A DNA stretch of 64,000 bases from Neoceratodus forsteri (taxonomy: Eukaryota; Chordata; Ceratodontiformes; Ceratodontidae). The position numbers and the translations under genes were made by a program. The notes under the pieces are model-generated. The model made no database searches, had not been told where the DNA came from, and was given only the letters and a program-made list of their open reading frames with translations. Position 1 is the stretch's first letter. The number at the start of each line of letters is the position of its first letter. The stretch covers positions 589,875,001-589,939,000 of the forward strand of contig CM028132.1 in the NCBI GenBank assembly GCA_016271365.2, given 5' to 3'. Below are positions 23,040 to 33,121 of this stretch, piece by piece.

Positions 23040-23053
23040 TTTGCACACCCCTG
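23040..23053 (-). repeat. Right terminal inverted repeat of the hAT element
   Basis: TTTGCACACCCCTG is the exact complement of 15173-15186. The adjacent 23054-23061 is the right copy of the target duplication (CAGGAAGA). Confidence 0.85.
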
Positions 23054-23720
23054 CAGGAAGACATCCTGAAACACATCCATGTGTCTCTGCTCCCTGGCCA
23101 CCGCTGATGACAGTGTCCCAGTCTGACCCCGGCATATTAAAGTCCCCCATGACCACCACCCTACCCTTTCCTCAGACACAGTGCCCCTTGAAGTTCTTAA
23201 CTGATTTTTCCTCCAAGGCCTCATCCATCGCGTGGGGTCTGTACACCACCCCTATTTTCAGTCTTTTGCCTCTCCTTGTTTGCAGTGTTACCCAAATCGC
23301 TTCCACCCCATTAGCCTCCTCCATTCCACTAACCACTATGCCATTTTTGACTATCAGCACTACACCCCCCTCCTCTACCCTCTTCTCTATCCCTCCTGAA
23401 TATTGTGTATCCTTCCAAGTTTATGTCCCAATCATTCTTCTGGGTGGCCCATGTCTCAGTAAATCGCCACATCTGCCGAACCCTCAGCCAGCATCGTCTG
23501 GAGCTCGGGCATTTTGTTGCCCATGCTTCTGGTGTTGATCAGGACCATCCTCCACCCCATCCCCTCTCCCTTCTCCAACTGTCTAGGCCCTGCGCACTCC
23601 CTATTTGCCCTTTCCTGCACAGCTCTGGCCATCATTACTTTGCAGTCACCTGCTCTCTTTTCGCTCCCTAGACCTGGAACCTCGATCAGCCTTCCAGGTT
23701 CCATTCCCTCTCTTATCCCT
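23054..23720 (-). pseudogene. CR1-I ORF2 endonuclease domain, N-terminal part
   Basis: It starts with INTRSMGNKMPELQTMLAEG (about 23545-23486), the 'N.RS..NK' entry of CR1 endonucleases. ETWATQKNDWDIN follows, then GVEAIWVTLQTRRGKRLKIG, GVVYRPHAMDEALEEK, and an eroded GD.N...DWDTV box near 23125. At 23054 the frame is cut by the hAT insertion and continues at 15172. Catalytic spacing is lost through frameshifts. Confidence 0.88.
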
Positions 23721-23727
23721 CCCCCCT

Positions 23728-24300
23728 TTACAAGTTTAAACCCCAGTTCTCGACTATGAATCCAGCGAGTTTTAGTTTCAAGATCTCCCTCCCCTCTAGG
23801 TTGAGATGTATCCTATGCCTGGCATATAACCCCTTTTCCTCCCATGTGTCCCCCCAGTCCCCCACCAGCCGATACCCTTCTGCCCTGCACCAGTCCCTGA
23901 GCCACTGGTTAAGCCCTCTAAGTTTATGCTTGGTCTCCCCAGACACCCTAGGTACTGGCAGAATCTCAGAGAAGGAGACTGAGTTTCCAATAGAGTGGCA
24001 GACCCTGGCGAGTTCCCGAAACCTCGCCTGGATTTCTAGTTCACTATTCCCCTCCAAGTCGTTTGTGCCCAGATGTACTAGGAAATCTGGGGATCCCCCC
24101 GCATTCCAATGCTAATGAGTATAGCTGGAATTTGGCCTTGTGTACAAATAGGCCTGGGATACATTTAGCCTTGACTGGGCTGCTTTTTCCCTCCCCTACC
24201 CCCTCCCACTGGATGCCCCTGATCATGGAGTCGCCCAGCAGGATCACCTTCGCCCCCCCCCCCAACCAAACTCACTGGCCCTTTTGATCCCTTCCACGCT
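23728..24300 (-). pseudogene. CR1-I ORF1, GDSL-type esterase domain
   Basis: Block I reads VILLGDSMIRGIQWEG (24248-24201) and keeps the catalytic GDS serine motif. Block III reads VHLGTNDLEGNSELE (about 24080-24036), with G.ND. VSFSEILPVPRVSGETKHKL, WLRDWCRAEGYRLVGDWGDT and RIHLNLEGREILKLKLAG (D..H degenerated to HRIH) follow, down to 23731. The domain order equals CR1-II. One frameshift near 24110 separates block I from the rest. Confidence 0.9.
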
Positions 24301-25690
24301 CTTCCTTCTTTCTTCGACCCCCAGCTTACTCCTCCCACCCCCTTCCGTCCAGGGATCACTAGTCTGTGCGTACCCTACCATGCTCTTTCTTCTGCCTGGG
24401 CTCTCAGTTTACTCCTCACTCCCCCCAAACCTCATAGGTGGCACCGATTGCCCCCCCAGATCTCCCCTGGGCTCCCTTTCTGGGCCAGAATTCACAGGTC
24501 CCCCACCCAAATACCCTACTGCTGCTTCCCTCCTTGCCTCCAACCCCCAATCTGGTCTTGTCTCCCCACCCCTCCTGGCATATTCTTCCTACCCTCCCTT
24601 CCTCCCCTCACCTCATCCGCTTCCTCCCCAGACGCTGGCCTTCTAGAGTACCCTACTACCCTCTCTTGGCAGACTTCTAGCCTGAGTGCCTGCCAGACCC
24701 CATTTCTCCCCCTTGTCCTGTGCTCCATCTCCTTTCCTCCTCCAACCTCGACTCATGTCCCTCCACCCTCCTCCCTCTTGTGGATGTGGCCACCTCCCTA
24801 CCCCCCAAGCTTGCCGCCAAACCTGCTACCTGCTCCCCAACCCCCGGCTTGCTGACCAGACCCTCTCTGTCTGCCTGTTCCCCTCCCGCCAGCTTCTTCC
24901 ACCTCCTCTCCTGGATACAGCATGATGAATCTATTACTAAGTGTGATGCTTGCCTCAGATTTGCTTTCTCCTACCCTCCCTCCCTTGCTCCTCCTGATCG
25001 GCCACCTTCCTACGAAGTGTTTTCCGTCCGTTGCTTGTATCGTGCTCTACCCCTCTGGAGTACCCATAAGGTCCATGTCCACCTGTTCCCTGGGGTATAC
25101 CGAAGTGGCCTCGCCTACTCTCGTGAGGCCCTTTCCCCTCCTTTCCTCCCCATGCCTTCCAGCATTCTTCTGATCCCCCCCGACCTCCTCCCTAAGTCCT
25201 GTCAGCTGAAAATACAATGGGCACCCTCCGCACCTCCATGCCCAATTTAAGATTATTGCTGCCTCGCACCCCCAATCACCCTACCGAAGATGCCCGCTCT
25301 GGTCCGCCCCAAGACCACCCTTATTTTGGTGCGAGCCGTACAACCCACCTGCAGTAGCACACAAGGACCCTGTTTGTCCCCTCTCCCAGTAAAACTCAGA
25401 TTACAGCACTTCTCCCTCTTTCCCCTACAACAGGCAGTTTTTCAGCCCCAGTTCTCAAGCAGAAATTGTGCCCTTCCCAGCAGCGATCAGTAGCAGTAAA
25501 CCATTCACAAAGTTTGCCTACACCTACAACTGTGGACAGCATACAGAATTATACAATCTGCTCTAATATGCCCCGTCTGATAGCCGTAGACAATGTTAGC
25601 CATGCAACCCAGCATACAGGACCCTTGTCCCCCAATCGGCTATAACCAGTTCACCAGCCGAAGTGATAAATCAGTTCACAGTTATGTCCC
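24300..25690 (-). other. CR1-I 5' part: ORF1 N-terminal low-complexity region and proximal 5' UTR
   Basis: This is strongly strand-biased in composition (C-rich plus strand, so G-rich sense strand), like 17290-18400 of CR1-II, which it parallels in position. No motif is recognised in the short frames. Confidence 0.55.
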
Positions 25691-25699
25691 ACAGTTGTA

Positions 25700-25912
25700 G
25701 GTAGCAGGTACTCAATGGTGCCCAAGCAGGCACAGCCTACAGTTCCCTTTTCCCTCAATCAACAACAGTCCAGATCACCCACTCTCAGCTTGTCCCTCTC
25801 CAAGGTAGCAGGTAGTCAATGGTGCCCAATCAAGCACAGCGTACAGTCTCCCCCCCCCCACCAATAAGCAACAATCCAGATCACCCGCTCACAGCTTACC
25901 CCTCTCCAAGGC
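25700..25912 (-). repeat. Tandem duplication, about 104 bp x 2, in the CR1-I 5' UTR
   Basis: Units 25700-25803 and 25804-25912 both start GGTAGCAGGTA and end CCCTCTCCAAGG. They differ at scattered positions, so the duplication is older than the insertion or has decayed since. Confidence 0.9.
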
Positions 25913-25974
25913 TCCACCAACACCACCACCGACCATTTAATACAGCTCGGGGCCGGGGTGGGTGGTGTGGGACC

Positions 25975-26508
25975 AAGAACAGCTCTCCTGATTGCGACAG
26001 GGCTAATGGCCTTTATAGCGCAGTCGCACAGTCCAAAATTCACGCTTTAGCGCTGATTGGCCCCACCCGCCCTTGCTCCTTAGCTGCAGCAGCCCTCCAA
26101 TCCGCACCCCCACTTGCTCACCCACCGCTAATGCAGCTCCGGTCAGCCCGGTCCTGCTCCCGCCAACAGTCTCCTTCTCCTACTACCGATGTGGTCGCAT
26201 CCTCTCCCGCCACCGATGCGGCCCCGTAATTGCTTGCCCCGGCTCCTCACAGCAAAAAGAACAGCTCTCCTGATTGCGACTGGGTTAATGGCCTTTTGTA
26301 GCCCAGTTGCACAGTCCAAAATTCGTGCCCTTAGCACTGATTGGCCCCACCACCCTTGCTCCTTAGAGGCGGCAGCCCTCCGATCCCCACCCCCGCTTGC
26401 TCACCCGCTACCGTTGTGGCTCCAGTCAGCCCAGTCCTGCTCCCACCAAGTCTCTTTCTCCAACCACCAATGTGGCCCCGTAACTACTTGCCCCAGCTCC
26501 CCACAGGT
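25975..26508 (-). promoter_or_regulatory. Tandem 282-bp monomers forming the CR1-I 5' end, likely promoter units
   Basis: Unit 1 (25975-26256) and unit 2 (26257-26508) begin AAGAACAGCTCTCCTGATTG and align over their length. On the sense (minus) strand each has CCAAT (26060-26056; 26344-26340) followed about 40 bases later by a TATA-like word: CTATAAAGGCC in unit 1 (TATAAA at 26017-26012) and CTACAAAAGGCC in unit 2. Tandem 5' monomers acting as promoters are known in some LINEs. Here this is inferred from arrangement and motifs. Confidence 0.7.
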
Positions 26509-28238
26509 GTACTATGCGAATGACATTGATGGTGCGCCTTACACTGTCGGAGGCCAGTCAACCCATGACAAATCCTGTTTGCTCATGTGGTATAATGAGT
26601 AATTAGTTTGTTCAAACGAGATGCTAGGATAGAAGTGTAAATCTTGTAATCTGTATTTAGGAGGGAGATGGAGCGATATGAGCCGCATTCTAAGGGATCC
26701 TTTCTGGGTTTGTGAAGAACTGTGATAGCTGAATACGTTCCATGCAGGGGGTACTGGTTCTCCCCCCATCCATATTTCGTCATACATTTTAATGAGCAGA
26801 GATAGTTCTCCAGCCAGTATTTTATATAGTTCTCCTCCAAACACATCCAGGCATGAGCATTTCCGGGTCTTAATTTTTTGTATGGCTATGGTGAGTTCTA
26901 ACTGCATGATGGGCGACATCAAGGCATGCCCCTCATCTACTGTTAAGGATGGGAGATGGACTTCTCAGGAATCGTTTCTTTTCTGAGTGTGTGGCTTCTG
27001 TCTGCAGACTATAAAGGTTTCTGTAGTGAGAAACAAATGCCTCTGCAATTTGGTCTCCTTTATATGTTATTTGTCCCGTTTTGGGGTGACAAATTTTTGT
27101 GATGATAGCTTTAGCTGCTCGTTGCTTCAGCCTATAAGCCAAAAACTTTGTGGCCCTGCTACCCCCCCCCCAAGAAATATGTCTGCCTCAGATAACACAA
27201 AGCTATTTCTATCTCTGCTTTCTGAATATCTTGTATTCTGATTTTTACTGCCTTAATTTCCTTCTCTGTGTGTTCCATCTATGCTTTTGTTGTGCTTCTA
27301 TATCCCCCAGTTGTTTAGTCAGATGTTCCATCAGCTTTCTCTTCTCTTTTTGCTAATAGGAAGCTACAGAAATCAGTTTCCCATTGTATTTGCAGGATGG
27401 TTTCGGGATTGGTTTTAAGTTCTGTAGTCTGTTTAATTACATTTTTAAGTGTTGTAATTGCTTCCTTGTCCCTCAGCAGTGAGACATCAAGTCTCCAGTG
27501 TGTTTTCTTCCTGGGCAGACTAAGATCTACTTCTGAGTAGATAGGCTGATCCGAGTGCGTAGCCGTTCCCACCCACATTTCTCCAAAGGAGGCCAAGTCT
27601 TTAGTATAAGTTAACATATCCAGCCTTGAATAAGTTTTAAACCTCAGGGAGAAACACGTATAATCCCTGGCGTGTGGATATTTCTCCCTCCAAATATCTG
27701 CTAAGCCCATATATGACAGCAATTTCATAAACAAGCCAGCCGTTTTGTTTCTTGAGCTAGGGATCTGAGACGTTGTGTCCAATTTTCTACTGATTATCAG
27801 ATTTCAGTCACCTCCCATAACCAGTGTCCCCTTGGCCTTTTCTACTACTAATTTGATCAAGTCAGCTTAGAAATTTAAATGAGATCCAGGAGGGGCGTAA
27901 ACACTGACCAAGGTGATCGGCCTGTCCTGTACTTTCCCCACTACCATTACATGCCGGGCTCCCAGGTCAGTGAACACTTCCTCCTCCTTCAAGGGCATTG
28001 TAGACGAAAGAAGAATTGCCACCCCTCTTTTCTTCCCTCTCTCCAGGGAAGCGTGGTATAGTTCTGGGTAAGCTCCAGATTCAAGTTTTACCACTTCCCC
28101 TTGGGAGAGGTGCGTTTCTTGCAGGAAATTTGTTTTGCACTTTTGATTTCAGATGAACTTTAATATTTGCTTTCTTTTAATGGTACTATTAATTCCATTT
28201 ATGTTATAGAAAAGGATTTTCATGTTAATTCTGGCCAT
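26509..28238 (-). pseudogene. L1-A ORF2, endonuclease and N-terminal RT
   Basis: The start codon is at 28238 (MARINMKILFYNINGINSTI). The endonuclease has FLQETHLSQGEVVKL (about 28126-28082, catalytic E), RGVAILLSSTMPLKEEE and ITLVSVYAPPGS. YTCFSLRFKTYSRLDMLTYT (27665-27606) is the region with the S-R-LD motif. RT then begins: KTGQITYKGDQIAEAFVSHY (27082-27023), KCSCLDVFGGELYKIL, ITVLHKPRKDPLECGSYRSI and SLLNTDYKIYTSILASRLNK (about 26666-26607), then EQTGF and LASDSVRRTINVIRIVH. CR1-I interrupts at 26508, and the frame resumes near 12715 with SLDAEKAF. There are many stops. Confidence 0.92.
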
Positions 28239-28463
28239 CTTTGATTATCCAGGGGGAAAAACATAGCTCATTTCCCTTGCAATCTTGTAAGGTTTGCCTG
28301 TGCATACATATACTCCACCTAATATTAACCATTGTACCCATCTGCAAATTCAAATATAACAAATCAAACAACATGTGTAACACAAGCATATTTAAATCCA
28401 TGTGAATTCACCAAAAAACAAGGGGATCAAGTTACAAGTGATAACCTTTGCCAGATATTGGCT

Positions 28464-28480
28464 AAACTTTTAAACTCTGG
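28464..28480. repeat. Left 17-bp target-site duplication of the SINE at 28481
   Basis: AAACTTTTAAACTCTGG is identical to 28980-28996, just after the A tail. Confidence 0.95.
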
Positions 28481-28979
28481 ACCGGCTCAGTGGCACAGAG
28501 GGTTGAGGCACTGGCGCCTTACCTCTCGTCACACCGGTGACCCAGGTTCGGGAATGGACTCAGGCGCTGGAGGGTTGGCAGGGGTAGGAGCTGGATTGAG
28601 CGTCCGGAGGATGGCTCACCTCTTCTGGGGTGGGCTGGGGAAAGGCATCGCTCTGTAGAGGCCCCCGGTGGAGACCAGGGGAAGCACAGAGACGGCGCAA
28701 ACTGGGGAAAGCAGGAGGAAAAACAGAAACATGGCATCTCCACCCACCAGGATGACGGCCACCCTGGGCCAACTGCCTCCTCAGACTCCGCTAAGACCGA
28801 CCGCAGCAGCACCCAGAGCCAATGCCTAGACCACCAGGCCCTTTCTCCTCAGAAGAGGAGGACCCACCCGAAGGGTTGCGTCGGGTTATCCTGTGGTGGC
28901 TGCAATATGAGGTCGAGCGGCGGAGCCGAGAGGGTGGCAACTGGCCCGAAGGGGGGGTTGATGGAGAGGAAAAAAAAAA
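28481..28979 (+). mobile_element. SINE family B, full-length copy with perfect target duplication
   Basis: The head is GCTCAGTGGCACAGAGGGTT (A-box-like) and CCCAGGTTCGGGAA (B-box-like, 28541-28554). A GC-rich body of about 420 bases follows, with an A tail at 28969-28979. It is flanked by a perfect 17-bp direct repeat, which marks L1-type target-primed insertion and a recent date relative to other copies. It lies in the inter-ORF region of L1-A. SINE B recurs at 6396, 41173 (minus), 45360, 54941 (minus) and 57298. Confidence 0.93.
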
Positions 28980-28996
28980 AAACTTTTAAACTCTGG

Positions 28997-30350
28997 TTGT
29001 GGCAGGTCAAGGCTGTTTACAATAGTCCTATCCTGTACCTCCTAGGTCAGACAGATGATGGTATTTATTGACCGAGTTGTGCCACCACCGTGACACAGGC
29101 TCCCCTGGTTAGGGGGAAAAACAGCTCATGAGGTGAGGGCTATATAAACCTTTAACCAAACGGCCAGTCCAACGTCAGTTTGTAAGGAGTTTTAGAAAGA
29201 AATGCCTCACTCTTTTAGGCGGTTATGCCCCCAGCTCACCCGACCTTGCAAAGAGTGTTACTCTCGAATGCCTTTCACTAAAAAGAAAAAAAAAAGGGAG
29301 ACAGAGAGAGAGGACAAGTTTTGCTCTTTTGCAAAGGCATGACTTCAGTAAAATATTATACTCTTGACTGAGGACAGTCAGGTTTATTTATATTTGTAGG
29401 CAGAAACTCCACTGGGAATCAGGGACAGAGTAACCAGGGAAGGCTCTGTGCACCAAAAATAATATAACTCGTGCGCAATCTCGCACCCTGTTGGTGTAAC
29501 CAGGACACTGTGTCCCCTTCCCTCCAGGATGTCCAAACAGTTGTTTCAATAAATATTAGAAAATATATTCAAATTTCTAACTCTTAGCGTTACTGTATGT
29601 CTAAGAAAACAACAAAATAATAAGCTGTTATATTTTCCCACCATGGCTTTCTTAAATATGTTGACCAAAGCTGGGGGGGGCGCTTTGAGAGTATGACTGA
29701 TCGACTCCAAAGATGTTTTTTAACCATTCGTGATGTTCTCCTGTAGTTTAACCTACGGAGAAAGTTCAAAATGGTAGGCGAGGTCAGCCATTCAATAAGT
29801 CCCTATGCTCAGAGCTATTGTTTCATGGTGCAGACTTAAAGTTTCATATACATTTTGTCTCTTGCTTACCGATTAGGCCTCTGTTCCTTTCCTCCCCCTT
29901 CCTGCTCAACTCCCTTATTTACATCTGTTAAATTCAACAAGTTTTGTTAAACTTACTGGTACAGTAATATTTATTAGTCCCGCGTGTGAATGCCCATTCC
30001 ATACGTCTGTGTGCAGCCAGAGTCTTCTCATCTTTGGGTCATTCCCAAATACACGGTTGGACAGGAAAAGGAAGAACGCATTTCCAAACTAGTTCCGATT
30101 AACCATTTGGGATCCTTCAGGTGCCGATCTGTTCCGTTGAGTGCTCAGACGATTCTGGAGCTGCGGCAGACTGATAGAGTGTCCAACATCAGACCAGCCA
30201 TGAGAACCGGGGAACAATATGGTTTCAACATCGCAACCACATCTGTTTTCAGGTTTGTGTTGTTACTCCTTTGTGTCGAGCCCACTTGCGAGTGCCCCTT
30301 CTGCGCTACAGACCAGGCCAACCTCAGAAGCACTCTTTCAAGCCCGTTCC
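28997..30350 (-). other. L1-A region between ORF1 and ORF2, no gene recognised
   Basis: No coding motif is found. It holds poly(A/AG) tracts (29281-29310) and a plus-strand frame at 29990-30403 without recognisable domains. Its length (over 1.3 kb) is large for an inter-ORF spacer, so it may hide an unrecognised insertion. Confidence 0.5.
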
Positions 30351-31028
30351 TTTGTCCGGGGGGAGGGGAGTACCGAGATTCCCAGGACCTCAAGGCAGTC
30401 TGAGGCGGACAGGAGATCCTAGAAAACATGCAGCCCATTCTCTGTATCTATTCTGAGCCGAGAACAGCACTTGTGCCTTGATGTTCCTGGACCCTAACTG
30501 CTTCAAGTAATGACCACAGCATTTGGCGGTTATCCTGTACTGCAAAGGTATAGTCGTTGTCTAAAGAAATCTTGTATTGATTAAATCGCATGTCCCTCAG
30601 TTTCCAGGCCCGCGTCAGTAACTCCTCTTTAGCTACCCAAGACGCGAGTTTCAGGACAAAGGATCTCGGGCGAGCTCCTGCATTGCTGAGCCTCAGAGCT
30701 AGTGATCGGTCTGCCCAGTCCATGCAGAGGTCAAAATTCTCTGGTAGTTGCAGGGCTTCCCGCAATACATCTTGCAGGAATGAGATTACATTTGGGGATT
30801 TCGACTCTGTCCCCTCCAGAATTCCACACATACGAACGTTCTGCCTTCCGCTATGGCCCTCCAGGTCATCCAGTTTATGATTCAGTTCCCATTCCCAGGC
30901 CAATAGGTAGAGGAGGGAAAGGTCATGGCACTCCTCGCTTGTTCCATTACTACTGTGAGGCCCAGTTCCAGTTGATCTGTCCTGTGTTCTATTTTATTTA
31001 TGGCAGAACGTAGGTCAGTAAGAATTTT
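30350..31028 (-). pseudogene. L1-A ORF1, core and C-terminal domain
   Basis: The minus strand from 31023 reads LTDLRSAINKIEHRTDQLEL (coiled coil), continuing without loss from 33254 (NKIDKTLTD) once the half-L1 element is removed. The core follows: ELNHKLDDLEGHSGRQNVRM, then CGILEGTESKSPNVISFLQD (RRM entry), WADRSLALRLSNAGARPRSF (equivalent of 'ERAHRSLG...RP..FI') and AWKLRDMRFNQYKISLDNDY. The C-terminal domain, with frameshifts, has WSLLKQLGSRNIKAQVLFSA and IDTENGLHVF to about 30355. Confidence 0.88.
31014..31028. repeat. Left target-site duplication of the half-L1 element
   Basis: GTCAGTAAGAATTTT (31014-31028) against GTCAGTAAGAGTTTT (33254-33268), 14 of 15 identical. The left copy merges into the T tract (element poly(A)). 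Confidence 0.85.
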
Positions 31029-31348
31029 TTTTTTTTTTTTTTTTTTTAAACTTAGTTTATTGAGAATATAAAACCTTATACAGGATCATGTATTCACAGC
31101 AAGATATCACATATTCAGTTGTGGTTATCAATATATGGCTTACATTTGTTTCAAAAATTCACCTAATCAATCATTGTCACATATTTCCTCTTACAGACGA
31201 AAGTGTTTAAATTCAAGATTCAGCCTTGGATGCCTTCACCTTTCAGAGAAAGCCAGGACAAGTCTTCAAAAGCATAAGCTGAATGTCCATGGCGATTGAT
31301 CCTGTTGTATACAGTACCATTCCACTTCTTTCAGTATAATTTATACAC

Positions 31349-31370
31349 ACACACACACACACACACACGC
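31349..31370. repeat. (CA)n microsatellite
   Basis: About ten CA units in the 3' part of the half-L1 element. Confidence 0.95.
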
Positions 31371-32089
31371 GTCTGGAATCCATAAACAAATTCTAAGTAA
31401 ACTGGTGTGGTTTCTTGAGTAACTCTGGCCTTGCAATACTACGTATTTTCTTAATATTTTTATGTTAATTGTTGGTTTAATACTAAACATACATATACCA
31501 TTATGTATTATATATTTATATAAAACTAGAGGTACCAACGGGAGTTGTATCTTTCAACTTGAAACCTTGATTTTGCTGTAATGGCTTCAATACTCATCAT
31601 TTGTTTAACTTTGGTTATCCCCCTCTCCTTAGTATCGAAGAGACAGACAATGAACCCCCCCATCATAACAAGTAAAAGGGAAACTCCATTTCTTCTCTCA
31701 AACAGTTACTGCTTTGTTCCCCCAGTAACACATTTCGCAATATGTTTCAGCACATTATAAATCAAAATCAGAGGGTCAGCGTCCTGCTATTTAAACAGTT
31801 CAGTTCCAGTACTATAGGCTCCGTGTTGTTTCTACCAGTACTCCCGTTTTACTCGTGTTGCCGGACTATGCAAGAGAACTATGGACAAAATATCTCCTCC
31901 CTCTCTCTGCTCAGAGAAAGCAATGTATAAAAATCGGTCCCAGAAAACAGTCCAGCACTTTATCTCGCTGAAGAGACATTAAAAGAGCAGGAACTCCCCC
32001 CATCAATGGATTGTGTTGTCTCAATTGAGACTTTTGGCCGATCCCTTTGACTGTCTGAAAAACATCCCAACTGTCTTGAATAAAAGCCA

Positions 32090-33121
32090 GCCTCACCTGG
32101 GAGTATGAGAATTCTCCTCCAATGTATCAGTTGAATTTCCAGTGGCTTCTATTTTCTTCATCAGTTTGGTGACTTCTGGAGCCATTCGATACGAAAGGAA
32201 CCAGGGCGTAGACCTTCTGCGCGTCCCTTTGACTGTACTCCCCAGGAACCTGCCAGCAGTTTATGATCCATTATTTCTAGTTCCTGGTTCGACTAGGGTA
32301 TTGAATATTTTGATGCCATTTCCAGGTAAACTTTTAATTTGGCAGTTGGGCTTTAATATTTTTCTTTTAGCTCCTTGACGACTTGTCTAACCTGGAGTCT
32401 TTTCGCTTGCAGCTCAGCTGAAAAGTTGTGATTGAAATAAATGTTTTGCCCTGACTATTTTAAAATCTTTTTGTCCCCATGCTTCCAGCAGGTTATATTG
32501 CTTTGTCTGATAATGCAACACACGTATTATCCAAGATCTGGGTCGGGTTTTAGGATCTGTTGTGCGGGGGCCAAGTGAGCGGTGTTCCCTTTCGATATCC
32601 AGAGGCAAATCGGAAGGCACTGATAAGCTTGTTTTTAATAGAGGAATGATAAAGTCTGCTGAGGTAGGGTAACCCTCCTCTGCCCTTTCCTGCACTCTGT
32701 GTATCCAAAAATTGTTTAGTCTTGCCCGGTTTTCGGCATCCTCTAATCATGCATGTGTTTGTCTGTCCCTCTGCAGCAGGTAAAGTAATATTGTCGTTAC
32801 TCTCCTGCGCTTCAGCTACCTCTGATATTTTCTTTTCATTTGAGTCAACTCTGTTGATTGTTTTGATATCCTTTCGTAGGTCGGCAATTGAAGTTTCTAT
32901 CTTGTTGACAGATTTGAGGATTTTTTGCAGTGCTTTTTCTGTTCTGTTCGGGGGCTCTTCATCCTCCAGCTCAGGATCCCATGATGATGATTCGGATGGT
33001 GAATGGCCCCTTGCCGAGGCCACAAATCTCTCGATGTCTGCATCAATTGAAAGCTGCTTCACAGTACTTTTCTATGCAGGTTTCTTTTGCTCCCTTTCGA
33101 GCGCAGAGGTTTCCCCGCCAT
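32090..33121 (-). pseudogene. ORF1 of the half-L1 element
   Basis: ATG at 33121 (MAGKPLRSKGSKRN), then a frameshift and QLSIDADIERFVASARGHSP. The coiled coil follows (LQKILKSVNKIETSIADLRK, 32958-32899). A core region contains IEREHRSLGPRTTDPKTRPR (32594-32535) and SWIIRVLHYQTKQYNLLEAW, the L1 ORF1 'ERAHRSLGP....RP..I..FL.Y' signature. The C-terminal domain reads IYFNHNFSAELQAKRLQVRQ with VVKELKEKY (about 32445-32360). Thus all three ORF1 domains are present in order. Two or three frameshifts are visible. The protein would bind RNA as a trimer by analogy with L1 ORF1p. Confidence 0.87.

Larger units (their letters stand above)
15173..23053. mobile_element. hAT-type DNA transposon (non-autonomous), enlarged by a CR1 insertion
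   Basis: Terminal inverted repeats: CAGGGGTGTGCAAA at 15173-15186 and its complement TTTGCACACCCCTG at 23040-23053. The smaller element at 35003-35173 has the same termini and the same GGGCAAGT subterminal word. An 8-bp imperfect duplication flanks it. Both sides are the CR1-I endonuclease, and the protein frame rejoins when the insertion is removed. Apart from the plus-strand CR1-II inside, the two arms (about 15187-16420 and 21867-23039) show no convincing transposase, so I call it a non-autonomous or internally eroded hAT. Confidence 0.85.
12721..26508 (-). mobile_element. CR1-I: full-length CR1 LINE inserted in the RT of L1-A and split by a hAT element
   Basis: The 5' end is at about 26508 and the 3' end at about 12721 (minus ends TAGTATGTTAGCATACTCC, shared with the CR1 at 51455-52905). 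A CACAGG word occurs at both junctions (12717-12722 and 26502-26507). Removing the hAT-bounded 15173-23053 leaves about 5.9 kb: a 5' UTR with two kinds of tandem repeat, ORF1 with an esterase, ORF2 with endonuclease, linker and RT, and a short 3' UTR. The outer flanks are both L1-A ORF2, immediately before the SLDAEKAF box. Confidence 0.9.

Noticed and set aside
15173..23053. The inverted CAGGGGTGTGCAAA pair as remains of two separate MITEs
   Set aside because: One insertion is favoured because the CR1-I frame rejoins exactly between 23054 and 15172 and an 8-base duplication sits at both ends.
24284..25250. Several long Pro/Ser-rich plus-strand open frames
   Set aside because: They are antisense reflections of the G-rich CR1-I ORF1 region; composition alone keeps stops rare.
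29990..30403. 137-codon open frame, plus strand
   Set aside because: It is antisense to L1-A sequence, has no recognisable domain, and overlaps the decayed ORF1 C-terminus on the other strand.
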